Shown piece after piece: positions 22,904-34,537 of a DNA stretch of 64,000 nucleotides. The notes beneath the pieces are model-generated. The model saw only the letters and a list, made by a program, of their open reading frames with translations. It had not been told where the DNA came from and ran no database searches. Source of the DNA: Porogramme epimiltina (taxonomy: Eukaryota; Basidiomycota; Agaricomycetes; Polyporales; Polyporaceae); contig FTLJ01000373.1 of assembly GCA_900155495.1 (NCBI GenBank), positions 1 through 64,000 on the forward strand, read 5' to 3'. How positions within the stretch are numbered: the stretch's first letter is position 1; the number at the start of each line of letters is the position of its first letter. Position numbers and translations under genes: made by a program.

Positions 22904-25019
22904 ATGCATAGAAACATGTGGTTCCTCAGTACTGCCCGAGCAGAGCTGCACTATTTCCCGGACCCGACACGCGTCCCTGGAGGCTACGCGATCCTATCAC
23001 ACACATGGATGGGCCAAGAGCAGACATTCCAGGACATTCAGGCCATTCGTGCAAATTGTGTTACGTCTGGCGAGAATCCACGCAACCACGTTACGCCCAA
23101 AGTCCGCAATTGTTGTATCCTAGCGGAGCGTTATGAGCACGCGTGGGTATGGATTGACTCGTGTTGCATCAACAAGGAGAGCAGCACCGAGCTTTCAGAA
23201 GCGATCAACTCCATGTTTCGCTGGTACGTCCTCTCCGAAGTTTGCTTTGCATATCTCGAAGACGTCCCGTCGGACGAGAACATCTACGACGAGGACTCAG
23301 CTTTTCGGCGAGCCAGGTGGCACACTCGCGGCTGGACCCTGCAAGAGCTCCTGGCCCCCGCCCTTCTCATCTTCGTGTCGCGCGAATGGGAGTTCATCGG
23401 TACGAAGGCGGACGATGCATGCCTCATCGAACAAATAACTGGGATTCAAGCCCAGTATACCACCCGTCAATGGACTTTCAACGAGAGCAACACACCCATC
23501 GCCCGTCGCATGTCGTGGGCAGCCAACCGGAGCACCACTCGTGTCGAAGACGAAGCGTATTGTCTCCTAGGTCTGTTTGATCTCACCCTTCCCATCCTCT
23601 ATGGCGAAGGAAGACGAGCGTTCCAACGTCTCCAAGAGGAATTGGCAAAACGTTCCTCGGACACAACTCTATTTGTATGGGGCACTTGCCACTTATCAGA
23701 AGGCTATCCGGCGACGGCCGCATCACCCCAACACATGCAAGCTATGGGTTTCATTGGTAGCGACGTGTTCGCCTTCGCCCCTTGTCCCCGAGCGTTTGCT
23801 GTGAAGCACAAAGATGTAATCTGCACACCCATGCTCGGCAAGGGCCCCAATTTTCAACCGTACATGCCTCATCAGTGGCCAAGCGAAGTGAGACGCCCTT
23901 TGGTACCACCATCTGCGAAATCTGACCACTTCCCGTACTAAGGCGACAGACGAAAGCGAAAGACAACGGCGGGAAACCGGCCCATTTGGGGCTGTCGAGC
24001 TCCCAACATACGAAGTCACCAGCCTTGGGCTGAAATGTCGTTTTCCTATAGCGGAAGTCGACGGGATCACCATCGCGGTTGTTCTCTCACAGACTTGTCC
24101 AACAGGCAATGTCCGTGGCCAGCATCTCGGGCTCCTGCTCTGTTCCTTACCCCGAGACGATATATTCCAAGATCCTGCTCGGAAGACGTACTTCGCCTCC
24201 TGGATATTCGATAACTATAGCCACCGCTATGCGGAACTCGGGAAGGACCTCTACAATCTCACATTTAGAGGAAAACCATTCACAGCGACCTGGAGAGACA
24301 TCTACATTTACACTGCAGCCGGACACAGAGACACGTCTGATGTTGCTACCTCCATCCTTCGGTTCTCTCCTGATCGCTGTCCCCCAGTGCCATTCCGCAT
24401 CCCACGATGGGTCATCGGGACCCTGATGACAATAGGACTCCAACCGCTTTCTTGGACAACAGAGCTCTACACCGTAGTCCGCTTCCACCACCAGTATACA
24501 GCAGAAACCGTCAGCTTGACTTTCGGGCTATGCTCGCGTACCTCGCGCCTCAATGGGTATCCCTTTCACTGGGCTCGCGTCCTCCCGATCTCACCAGACT
24601 TGCTTCGATCGTTCCATCCCCTCAACTGGGAGACCCAAGACCACGACTGCCAGTCAGATCACGTCGATCCCGAGCAAGCGGAACCGAGGGACTTCGGCGA
24701 CGCCGCGCGCTCGGTGCGGCTCTCGTTCTCGCGCTGCCCATTCTCGCCCGACACCACGGTTGTGCTCCTCATCGAGCTACGGGGCACCATATACGAGCAC
24801 GCGCAACGCTCCGTAGGGTTACTTGCGCCCTCGCCCGTGGAGAAAACGTCATCACGTCGAGATGAAGCATCTCCCTGGCCCTCCGCTCGGCCGGATGCCG
24901 CGGCCGTACCCTCGATTCCTGCCCCAACGCGCCGGACGCCGCCGGATATCCGTCCCTCTCTCCTGGACAGGACTCCAACTACCTCTTTGACAAGAAAGGT
25001 ATTAACAAGACAGCCCTAA
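22904..25019 (+). CDS. HET-domain protein
   Basis: HET-family protein of the common basidiomycete type in which the domain is N-terminal. Starts MHRNMWFLSTARAELHYF (an alternative start four codons on gives MWFL, closer to family usage). HET motifs: GGYAILSHTWMGQEQTF, WVWIDSCCINKESS, AINSMFRWYVLSEVCFAYL and WHTRGWTLQELLAP, then the conserved NRSTTRVEDEAYCLLGLFDLTLP and YGEGRRAFQRLQEELAKRS region. The first frame ends at 23941, but a 55-nt intron (23888-23942: GTGAGA donor, CTGAC branch, CTAAG acceptor) restores a second open exon through to 25019. Exons 22904-23887 and 23943-25019 give 686 residues. The second exon (SLGLKCRFPIAEVDG and onwards) resembles the variable C-terminal half of such proteins and ends in a Pro/Ser/Arg-rich tail. 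Role inferred from the domain. Confidence 0.85.
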
Positions 25020-25946
25020 GGGGTGTTCTTTGGGTGCGTTTAAGCATCGCAAACAACTTTGAGCATGTATATCCGAGTCTAATGCTTCTAAATCTTCTAG
25101 TGGAGGCTGCGCGCCCGCCCCGACTAGGCTCTTCGTCGGAACTGGCTACAGGATAACGTTGACTACAAACACGGACAACGCTGCGGATGGCTGAAACCGA
25201 TTCCTTCCACTTGCGGACAGGGGTTATCTCTGCGGCGCGCGTGGCGCCAGAGGTTGCATTGATCATGAGAGCCCTCCCGCCGGTATCCAACAAAGTGACA
25301 GCGATGCCCCATTGCTTCGACAGTGGCCGTGGAGCTCCGATATTGACGAAGAGGCTGCGCATGCAAGCATATTCGATCGAGCAATGATAACCGCGCTGGA
25401 AATCGCAAGCCTCGTATTCGTGCAGCGATCGTGTCGAGGTAGAAATTGGATGAGCGCTGGTTGGAACCGTATGGCTGTGGCGTACAAACGCTGGAGGGCT
25501 GTCAACACCATGGACCGGGTTTCGAGATTTCTGTAGTGCAGACCGCGGAGACCGTGGGCTACGCTAAGTAGCGCGGCCGTATTGTGGTGACAGTATTATA
25601 GTACTACTCCGAGCTCATGATGTTCAATCGTCTGGCGGTGTTGCAGACGTGGTCCCGCGTGAAGGCTGGGTCCTAGTCGATAGGGACGAAGGTAAGATTG
25701 AACAGTCAGAGAGCTTAGCCGGTACACGCCATTGTTCCCAAACCGAACAAGCAATCATAGATCAGTGCGGACCAGGCGATGTGTGGACGAAAGTAAAATG
25801 GAGGGAGGTGTGCATAGACGCCCGATCCCGGGCCAATCGGACCTTTTCGGATATAAAAACCCGAGAGGCCCAAGGCTACAGCAATCAAAGTCAAGCTCAG
25901 GACACCGTAGCACCACTCGACCTCAACAAACTCTTCAGCATACACC
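25020..25946. other. Intergenic, no gene recognised
   Basis: ORFs of 60-127 codons occur on both strands, the longest on the minus strand at 24979-25362. None shows a domain I can name or forms a convincing spliced model. Confidence 0.55.
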
Positions 25947-27884
25947 ATGTTCGCCGCCGCACGTAGCACCGTTTCCCCAAGGACCCTCACGGGAGCCGTG
26001 CTACGAAGAGGCCTCGCGTCTACGAGTCCTGCGCGAAACTCGGAGACGACCTTGCTTCGCTCAACCGAATTAGGCGCGGTTGAAGAAACCCAAGACATCG
26101 CAACCATGGACCGGTTGCTTCGCACACTCCGTGAGTGGACGCACTTCGCGCATATATCTCCGTTCCCTGACATCGACACACAACATTAGGTGACCGGGCG
26201 AATCCAGCTCACAACTCGTACGTCCGGCTTCCGACGTCGTTATCACGTGAATTCGCGGGCGCTGACGAAAAGTCCACAGGGTGGTCCCAGTGCGCTCCAA
26301 AGGCCTCTGGTCAGAGACTCTGAACAAGCTCTCTATCCCCGAACATGGGGGAGACATGGCCATTGTGCCGAGCGGCGAGCACGCCCCAGTGCCTCGTTAT
26401 ATGCACCACTCGTACTGCGAGATCCTCCTCCCATTCGCGTCGTCTCCGGAACTTCTGGAGAACTACACGAACGCGTCGGGCGGGATCAGAACTGGCCTTC
26501 TCATGGAGCACCTCGATTCGCTCGCTGGCAGCATTGCTTATAAACATATGCTTGGGCCCGAGGCGAAAGAGCTGCCTGCGGACGCTAATTTTTACGTCGT
26601 AACGGCTTCAGTCGAGCGGTGAGTCTTGATTTATGTGTGGAGATGTGCTATACTAACTTCTTTCAGACTTGATATGCTTTCCTCACTCTACCCCATCCGT
26701 GATATGCGGCTAAGTGGGCAGGTGATACATACTGGTAAAAGTTCCATGGAGATCGCCGTGCGCATGGAAGGTATTGAAAAAGATGGCAGTGAGCAGACGA
26801 TCATGTTAGGTAAGTCGTGTCATGTGTGCTTGACCTATCTGTGTCCTCATAACTCCCCAGGTCGCTTCTGCATGGTTGCCAGAGACGCGAGGACGAACAA
26901 ATCCAAGACCGTTAACCCGCTCATCCTGGAAACCCCCGAGGATCGTACATTGTTCAATATTGGTGAAAGTGAGACTTCTCGGTTATTCGCCTTTTACTAG
27001 ATGGACTAATACTCTTCTAGTTCACAAGAACCGGCGCCAGTCGAGCGCTGTACGCTCTCTAAGCCGTGTACCGCCGACGTCCTCAGAGTCTCAAGACTTG
27101 CATTCCCTTTACCTGAAATATGGTAAAGATCTGCAGGGAGGAAGTATTCCCCATGCTCCGGACGTGGAGAAAGTGTGGATGGGAGACACTCGCCTCGAAA
27201 AAACTTTGGTCATGTTCCCCCAGGAGCGCAAGTGAGCACAATGTCTCCCCTTGGGAGTCCCCACAGCTCACCGTCATTGTCACAGTGTCCACCAAAAGAT
27301 CTTCGGAGGTAAGACAGATCACGGCTTGGTGGCTTGAAAAAGCTGACGATCAACCCTCAGGTTACTTGATGCGCTTGGCCTATGAGCTAGGGTTCGCGAA
27401 CTCGTGCCTCTTCACACGAGGTCACGTCACGTTCCTCTCCCTCGACGGCATCGCGTTTGCGCGCCCTGTGCCTATCGGCTCACTCCTCCGGCTCACCTCA
27501 AACATCGTCCATTCATCCTCGTCTGAGCTTTACCCTGCCCTTGTCGTACGTTACCCCATCCTTTGTCCCTTCCTTTTTCGTTTCTCAGCGCTGGGCCACT
27601 TTCTAGCACGTGTGGGTCCACGCCGACGTGGTGGACCTTGACACTGGTGCCGAGCAACGGACGAACGACTTCCGTTTCACGTGGTGCAGGGAGAGCGGCC
27701 CTCCCCTTAAGCGGACGGTCGTCCCGAAGACGTACGGAGGTATGTCGCGACACTCGATCCGGTGCGACTTCCGTACTGAACCACTTTGCGCGACTTTTCT
27801 TGCGCAGAGGCAATGCAGTGGGTTGAAGGCCGCCGCGCGCTGGAGATGGGTTCGGAGATCCGCAAGTTGCGCAAGCGGACCTAG
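25947..27884 (+). CDS. Mitochondrial acyl-CoA thioesterase, ACOT9-like (double hotdog)
   Basis: Predicted thioesterase hydrolysing acyl-CoA to free acid and CoA. Ten exons: 25947-26130, 26190-26217 (28 nt), 26280-26618, 26667-26809, 26861-26968, 27021-27231, 27286-27308 (23 nt), 27361-27545, 27607-27739 and 27808-27884; 476 residues. The N-terminus is Arg/Ser/Ala-rich with no acidic residue for about 30 residues, fitting a mitochondrial presequence. The first hotdog region includes SKGLWSETLNKL, GGIRTGLLMEHLDSLAGSIAYKH and GQVIHTGKSSMEIAV. The second includes NVHQKIFGGYLMRLAYELGF, VTFLSLDGIAFARPVPIGSLL and HVWVHADVVDLDTG. The paired hotdog layout and the KIFGGYLMR motif are typical of ACOT9. 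Substrate range cannot be told. The end LRKLRKRT-type tail follows EAMQWVEGRRALEMG. Confidence 0.93.
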
Positions 27885-29733
27885 ATGTGCCGCTGTCCAG
27901 CGGGAGCTGTTCTGTGCCCGGTGTTGACCATCGGGCGGCGCGGGTTTGTCATAGAGTTATTATATTCATTTTATATAATTTTGTACACCTCAGGCTTTAA
28001 ATCCGAAGGCCGCGGAGCGACTTGTGATCTATTCTCGTTTGCCATGCTAGAAATAGCTAGAGCGACATCCGCAACGACACCGGATACTAAAACCCAGCGT
28101 CCTGTAGGTCGAATCTCGGCGAGCCAGGGTCTTCGGAGTCAGTATACGCGCAACCACGTCCATGATCGGTGTCTGCCGGGCACTAAAATGGAGGGCGTCT
28201 TGAAGGCCGGGCCCCTACCGGTCGTCGCAATTTTCCTATAACACTAGTCAGTGATGGGCCAAATGTTCTCGCATGTACGTATGTGGGCGCCGTTGTATCT
28301 CCTCGCGAAGGAGACCATAACGTACAATTGTTTCTGATACTGTCGACACGGGGCGCCGCCGGCATAGAATTAGTGCCACGAGTCTTGTCGCGCTTGTGAA
28401 CGGGCCCCGCGAGACGCTTGTGAGGTGCTTCTCGAGCGTGGCTGACATACTATTGACACCGACGATAGCTTGCATGGGCGTATGAGCCGCTCGTCCGCGG
28501 AGGCACACATTGAAATTTCAACGTCTCCGGGGCTGCCCGCTGGCGTGCCTTGAAAAGACCCTAGATAATCGAGGTGAAGGGGAAATCAATGTATTCTATG
28601 TTTGTCTCACCGAGATTAGACACTAGTCTTGCAGAAATGGGTGGTGGGTGAGCTGTCAAGGGATATTCCAACGCGAGATAGAGGATGTTCGAAGAGTGAC
28701 AGAATTATCTGCCGCCGCAATATCAACGTCACGGTTTTGGCTCCTTGTGCGGTAGGTTTGAACGTTAAGTTTCTTGGCACGTCGGATTGTTTCAATGAAG
28801 CGGACTGTACAGACTTACCTGTTATATTGATGTCCAGCGGTATATCAAGCGTTCACCGTGGACAAAAGGGTTGGTACATTCTCGGCATCTACTACGGGAT
28901 AACGCTAAGAGCCATCGGAGCCCCATGGGACTTTATGCAATCACGGATGTCGAGTTATTGTTGTCAACAACCTCAAGCATCTTCAAGCGGCATTCAATGA
29001 GCTTGTTTAACGCGTAACCTGTGATTTTCGCTTGCTCATATTTATCAGCACTACCGTGACCATGGGCTCACAACAAAGCCATCGGATATAAACGAGTCCA
29101 AAGGCCGGTTCTACTTCTCTCCCCGTCGAACTGCTGTTTGATACTGGATACTCCTAGGAGTTTCTTGTCTTCACTTTGGCTTGGAACATGGGGATTGGTA
29201 TGACATCTTTATACTTTCGTGATCCTCCCAAACAACCCGTCGGCCCGAGTGCTTATATCTAGATCGTGTTCACTCACAACCACCTTTCTTCAGGAATACT
29301 CTGTTGGTCTTGCATACACTCGATAGAACGACTCACAGTCCGTCCGTGGCCCTCGATGTGTCAGTTGTCCTGGAGTCTACACGCCTTGGACGGTAAGTCG
29401 AGACCACATGGAGCAAATAAGATGACATTGGGCTCGCAAAGCGAGGTAGATTTACACTCACGAGCGCAGATAATGGCGGTACTTTCAGCGAAGGAAAAGC
29501 TACCACCCTGCGGTCAACCGACGCTTTCGCCTTCTGACTCTTGGCAAAGGTCGCCAGTTGGGAGCAAAGGCAGAAGGCGGGCCGGAGCAAGCCTAAAACA
29601 AGCCAGGGACTGGTTTACATAAGCATAGCAAGGAGTCTATATGGGCGTCTACCGCTCTCTGAAGGTCGCATCGATCCCCGCAGCCCCGGCTCGTCCACTC
29701 CGCTCCTCCTCTACCCATCCCGCGCCCCTCGCC
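27885..29733. other. Intergenic, no gene recognised
   Basis: Begins with an AT-rich stretch (27955-27990) likely to be the thioesterase polyadenylation region. The longest ORF (28629-29000, +) has no recognisable domain and no good splice partners. The last 100 nt before 29734 are the pyrimidine-rich upstream region of the E2 gene. Confidence 0.55.
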
Positions 29734-30717
29734 ATGTCTCGGACAGGAACGCCTTCCAACGTTCCTTCTAACACCCTCCTCCTCCGTCGCCAGCTCGCGG
29801 AGCTGACCAAGCACCCAGTGGATGGCTTCTCCGCAGGTGAGAATACCCTTCTCTCAGGAGTCCACTGTTTCTGACAGCCAGGATTGCGTATATGCAATAC
29901 TCTTGTTCCATCGCGACTTGTATTTACCGACATGCAACTCTCAGGGCTGGTGGATGACAATAACTTGTACGAGTGGGAGGTTATGATCATCGGGTGCGTT
30001 CCACTCCGTGTCCTGCAGCACACTCGGGATTGATCTAAGCGATTTTGACGTCTTGCAGGCCTCCGGACACTATCTAGTACGGTTTACCCTCGACATCCTG
30101 GCTGAGTTCACCGTAACTGACCGGTGCGCGCAGCGAGGGCGGGTTTTTCAAGGCTCGTTTGAGCTTCCCGGAAGACTTCCCCTTGAGTCCTCCGAAGATG
30201 CGGTTTATCACTCCGATGTGGCACCCGAACAGTGAGTGATCTCTTCCGGACAGCACACATCGCAGCTGACAGTCTTGACCAGTTTATGCGGATGGGGCTG
30301 TCTGCATCTCTATCCTGGTGAGTATACTCATATCCCGCGCTCTATGGCATCTGAATCCATCTCTCCTTCCCAGCACCCTCCAGGTGAGGACCAATACGGC
30401 TACGAAGACTCGGGAGAGCGTTGGTTGCCCGTCCACACTGTCGAATCGATTGTGAGTGGTCTACTTTGCAAGTCCTCGTGTAATGCTAACATCAACGTTG
30501 CAGCTTCTAAGTGTGATCTCCCTCCTTTCGTCGGACAAGCCGAACCTAGACAGTCCGGCGAATGTGGATGCTGCGAAGGAAGTGAGAACTGACTTCGATA
30601 GTACGTTGCATATCCACTCTAGTTCGCGCAAAGCTGATACCTGTTCTTGACCCTCAAGACTACAAGAAGAAGGTCCGACGGCTTGTGCGCAGGAGCGCAG
30701 AGGAGGCCTTCGATTGA
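29734..30717 (+). CDS. Ubiquitin-conjugating enzyme E2, UBE2G1 type
   Basis: E2 enzyme of the UBE2G1 branch (fission yeast Ubc15-like). Eight exons: 29734-29836, 29945-29993, 30059-30076 (18 nt), 30134-30231, 30283-30317, 30374-30451, 30504-30600 and 30659-30717; 178 residues. Key features: LLLRRQLAELTKHPVDGFSAGL, EWEVMIIGPPDTIYEGGFF, the SPPKMRF turn, HPN tripeptide at 87-89, catalytic Cys97 in DGAVCISIL, and the Ubc7/UBE2G acidic loop (PPGEDQYGYEDSGERWLP) that extends the active-site edge. C-terminus NVDAAKEVRTDFDNYKKKVRR. The class attaches Lys48-linked or related chains, often in protein quality control. No membrane segment. A second, UBE2G2-type gene lies 11 kb downstream. Confidence 0.94.
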
Positions 30718-31435
30718 TTGTGACTCGTACTTTCTACCCCGTGCGCTCGCACCATCCGACGCTCTACCACATTAATTGACGCCCCTCGTTGTATCAATCA
30801 CCCACCACATTTCCTCTCCCTCTACATGGGTCCTCGAGCTGTATTGTGCTTTGTCGCTGCCTCTTCTGGCACCCTCGTAACACTCTACGTTTACCCACTT
30901 CCGTCGTGTCCTATCTCTCTTTATCCCTCGTCGCTCGCAATGTTGTCTTGTATCGAGATATAGCAGTTTCCCCAGACATGTGTAGTTATCTCTCATATCC
31001 ATCTCCTGCTCATAACTTCCCCGCGTCTTGCCTTCAGTCATCATCCTATCGGGGCACCATCAGAGTTCATGAGATCGTGGAAGTGATGTGCGTATTGTCC
31101 CACCGTGTCCATGAGGAAGAAGCTGATATGAAATCTATAGGTGCATTGTAGTCTCGCAGCATTAAGGCCTGGACTAAGTCTCTCGAGACTACCTCCGATC
31201 CAGCCTATTAGTTCGTATTTGCCTTCCTTGTTAGCTGAAAATACCCGTATGCCACGTCTCGATTCCTGCAATATGGTGTTCCATATATTGTTATTTTCGT
31301 CATGGCGTCTACTCAGCACACCTCTTGCAGTTACAACAATGTGGGTAGGTGGCTATTGGTGTCATAACACAGTCTAGGCTAAACCGATAAATCTGGCTCC
31401 ACAGATGCAATATAAGGATTCCAAATCCTGTTGGG
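30718..31435. other. Convergent 3' regions, no gene
   Basis: Lies between the ends of the UBE2G1-type gene and the UPF0261 gene. Pyrimidine-rich first half. ORFs on both strands are short and unlike any family. Confidence 0.55.
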
Positions 31436-32755
31436 TCACTGCTTGACCTCTATCATGTCAAGTCTCATCATACGGACCAAGCTGTCAACCATCCCTTCCA
31501 CAAACTCCGGATCGTTGATGCCCTCTTCCCTTTCGACCACCCTTATCCTAGCGCCTCCTTCCACCGGAGCTTCAAGCCCCTCTCTAATAGCACAAAAAAG
31601 CGCCTCATCAGCTTGGGGGTCCGCGAACGGCGCGCCCTTCACGCTCAGCGCGCTCACGCCCCCACGGGGGATCCACACCTCCGTGCGGTCCGGCCGCGCC
31701 CCCGCCTCGCGCAGCTTGCGCGCGACGACCGCCCCGAGCTCCGCACACTCCTCGCGCGTCGTGCGCATCAGCGTCACGCTTGGGTTGTGCGCGTACAGCG
31801 TGCGCCCCGCGCGCCCCCACCGCTCTGGCACGCTCGCGCGCGGCCCGAAGTTGACCATGTCGAGCGCACCGAGGGACACGACCTGCGGGAGGCCCGCGCG
31901 GGCGGCGGCCTCGAGGCGCGTGGGGCCTGCGCTGAGGACCCCGCCGACGAGCTCGTCCGCGAGCTCGGTGGTCGTGAGGTCGAGCACGCCGTCGAAGAAG
32001 CGGGCGGCGGCGAGCCGCTCTAGTGCACGCCCGCCGGCGCCGGTCGCGTGGAAGACGTAGGGCGTGCACGGGTAGCGGGCGAGCAGCGCGCGTGCGTGCG
32101 TCACCGCGGGGGTGGTGACGCCGAACATGGTGATCGCAATACGCTTGGTGTCGGAACCTGTTGGGACTGGGAGGATGGAACGGGGCCGAGTGAGTCGCGC
32201 TTGGTATGCACGTGCCATGCCCGAGATCGCGCCGGCGGCGTTTTCGAGGATGGGGCACAGGATGTCGTTGAGCCCCGCGATGTCGACGACGGAATACATG
32301 ATCGCGACGTCCGCGTCGCACACGAAGGGCCCGACATCGCCCGCGGCCATCGTGCTCACGAGGAGTTTGGGGAAACCGAGGGGGAGGACGCGGAAGACCC
32401 CGGCTGCGAGTGCGGACCCGCCTGACCCGCCAAGGGCGACGAGGCCGTGAATATGGTGCGTTTCGACGAGCGACGCAAGTAGTGTGCCCGCGCGTGAGGA
32501 TAAGGTGGTGATAACGTCGTTGCGTGAGAGCTTGGAAAGGTCAATGAGGTGGGGTGTAGAGTCGGAGGAAGACTCTAAGATGGAGGATTGTGGAACGTCC
32601 ACTGCCGGGTGGGTACTGGGGGTACGCCCCACATCCACGAGTGTGACGCGGACGGAGTGGTTGTCGATGAGATGTTGGCGGACATAAAGAAGCTCTTCCA
32701 TCTTGGTATCACATGTACCGAGAAGAGCAATGTTGGGCGTGAGTGAGTTTGACAT
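31436..32755 (-). CDS. UPF0261 / Tm-1 N-terminal-like protein
   Basis: Single-exon, 439-residue protein of the UPF0261 family, equivalent to the N-terminal part of the plant Tm-1 protein, whose structure binds ATP. Motifs: ALLGTCDTKMEELLYVR at the start, LVALGGSGGSALAAGVFRVLP, GFPKLLVSTMAAGDVGPFV, IMYSVVDIAGLNDILCPIL, ITMFGVTTPAVTHAR and a C-terminal IPRGGVSALSVKGAPFADPQAD block. It is followed upstream on the same strand by the TIM-barrel gene at 33228-34123. In plants the two domains are fused in one chain, so the neighbours very likely act together. The reaction is unknown. The middle of the coding sequence is markedly GC-rich (31660-32100) compared with the TIM-barrel gene. Confidence 0.9.
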   Translation of the reverse strand: MSNSLTPNIALLGTCDTKMEELLYVRQHLIDNHSVRVTLVDVGRTPSTHPAVDVPQSSILESSSDSTPHLIDLSKLSRNDVITTLSSRAGTLLASLVETHHIHGLVALGGSGGSALAAGVFRVLPLGFPKLLVSTMAAGDVGPFVCDADVAIMYSVVDIAGLNDILCPILENAAGAISGMARAYQARLTRPRSILPVPTGSDTKRIAITMFGVTTPAVTHARALLARYPCTPYVFHATGAGGRALERLAAARFFDGVLDLTTTELADELVGGVLSAGPTRLEAAARAGLPQVVSLGALDMVNFGPRASVPERWGRAGRTLYAHNPSVTLMRTTREECAELGAVVARKLREAGARPDRTEVWIPRGGVSALSVKGAPFADPQADEALFCAIREGLEAPVEGGARIRVVEREEGINDPEFVEGMVDSLVRMMRLDMIEVKQ

Positions 32756-33227
32756 CGTACCGCAAAGCTAGAACTGCGAATGCTTGGTCTGAAATGTGGG
32801 GGTGATGGAGAACTGAGTAAACGTTGCAACTGGTGTTCGCTGGCCAGAGGGAGTTGGACGATATGGGGGAACAAAGGGGCGAAAAATCGTGTCATTGAGT
32901 GGGAATACAAGTACTCGCTCGCCGTGACGTACTACTTCCATACCTACTGACCAAGCTGAGAGCCACATGACGTGTACATGTGCTTTTATAGGATGTAACA
33001 TACCGGGGCGTTTCGACTATTACGACAACTTGAGGAAACCTGGTTTCAACAGGGCATACAGTCGAGTGGTAGCTGCGAAGCAGTGGTGAATCGTGATATC
33101 CGCCTCCCAGGTCTCGACTCTCGACACGGTCACGTTGTTGATGTAAACGCGTCTGTGGCACGAACAATCACCCGCGTCTTCAGTTGAGGAATAACTTGAG
33201 AGATACAAACAACACTCGAGACTAGTG
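32756..33227. other. Spacer between the two Tm-1-like genes
   Basis: 472 nt without a credible ORF. It must hold the end of the upstream gene's transcript and the UPF0261 promoter, unless both are on one transcript. Confidence 0.55.
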
Positions 33228-34123
33228 CTATTTTCCGACGCCGATGCCCTTAAACTGCCTCGCGTTCTCTTCAATTGCAACCTCAGCTGGAAGTCTCTCC
33301 ATGCTCGATGCGCCAAAGAACCCGTGAATCCCCCTTGTCCTGCTTAGGACGTATGCTGCATCCTCTGGTGCGGCAATGGGTCCCCCATGACAGAGGACAA
33401 TGACGTCCTCCTTGATCTTCACTGCGGCATCCCTGCAATCCTGTATCCGCTTGACACAGTCGTCCAACGTGACAGATGTCTTCGCCCCGATGCTTCCGCT
33501 AGTCGTGAGGCCCATATGTACCACCAGCACATCCGCGCCAGCACGGGCCATCGCCTCCGCGTCGTCAATGGTAAAGACGTAGGGGGTTGTTAGGAGACCA
33601 AGTTTGTGGGCCTCGTGAATCATATCGATCTCGAGAGAATATGACATGCCCGTCTCCTCGAGGTTTTGGCGGAAGGTGCCATCGATGAGGCCTACGGTAG
33701 GGAAGTTCTGCACGCCGCAGAACCCGAGTTCTTTGAGTTGCCTGAGGAAGCGAGGCATGGAGCGGAAAGGGTCTGTTCCGCACACTCCCGCGACAACTCC
33801 TGCATGTTCAACTATGGGAATCACCTCGTTCGCCTGGTCTTATATTGTCAGCCAGAAGAGAACGTATCGTCTGAATTGTAACTGCTGACCATTTCAAGAA
33901 CGATAGCGTTCGCATCTCCGTACGGCATCAATCCTGCCAGAGAGCCTCTTCCCGCCATCCTGAACCTCCCACTATTGTAAAGGACAATGAGATCTGCGCC
34001 GCCCTTCTCGATGAACTTGGCTGAGAGGCCGATTCCCGCTCCAGCCCCTAAGACGATACTCCCCGATGCGATGGTATCCCGGAGGCGTGCAAGAGCTTCA
34101 TCCCTGTTCGTAGGTGGTGCCAT
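33228..34123 (-). CDS. PEP-hydrolase-like TIM-barrel protein (Tm-1 C-terminal-like)
   Basis: Homologue of the phosphoenolpyruvate hydrolase-like TIM barrel that forms the C-terminal part of plant Tm-1. Exons 34123-33890 and 33833-33228, joined over a 56-nt intron (GTCAGC donor, ACCAG acceptor), give 279 residues. Signatures: [107 protein letters not shown] and [17 protein letters not shown], with [11 protein letters not shown] near the end. The join restores EMANEV exactly as in the family. The name comes from a family annotation; no substrate is proven for fungal members. It diverges from RPC2 and is co-directional with the UPF0261 gene. Confidence 0.92.
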
Positions 34124-34537
34124 TCGAGAGACAGTATATGATGGGAAAGTTACAGTGGCAGTTGAATAGGCTCAACGCAGCGTTAGCGCGAGGCGACGAG
34201 ACACGATCAAATGAAGGCCGAAGCCAAGATGGTAGGTAGCCGTGGAGCTTAAGCCGAATACAATAGTAGTACTTACATGCGTAATACCCGAGACTTGTAA
34301 GTAAACGTCATTGAGCGCCTATTGATAGTCCTAACCTTATCATAGGGTTGACGGAATCCTTACTGTCAGAATAAATGATTATGTTGTCTCTCTTCTTCCT
34401 CTCATCCCTCGGCCTTTCGGCTCTGGATGGACCCACTTGTCTCAAAATAACTCTGTCAGGCAACTTCTCATAGCTTTCTTTGCTCAAAACGCATTAAGTT
34501 GCGGAAAGGTTCAGGCAAAAACTAAGCGGGTTGATCT
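34124..34537. other. Divergent promoter region, TIM-barrel gene / RPC2
   Basis: 414 nt, AT-richer than the flanking genes, with no ORF of interest. No clear TATA box on the RPC2 side. Confidence 0.5.

Noticed and set aside
24979..25511. Possible membrane-protein gene on the minus strand
   Set aside because: Short resemblances (NIGAP, RTPL) occur in the wrong order for the family I considered, and no spliced model holds together.
28090..28130. tRNA-like box B (GGTCGAATCTC)
   Set aside because: No matching A box, acceptor stem or anticodon arm could be folded around it.
31436..34123. Calling the Tm-1-like pair an antiviral system
   Set aside because: The antiviral activity is known for the plant fusion protein only; nothing in this sequence shows it for the fungal genes.
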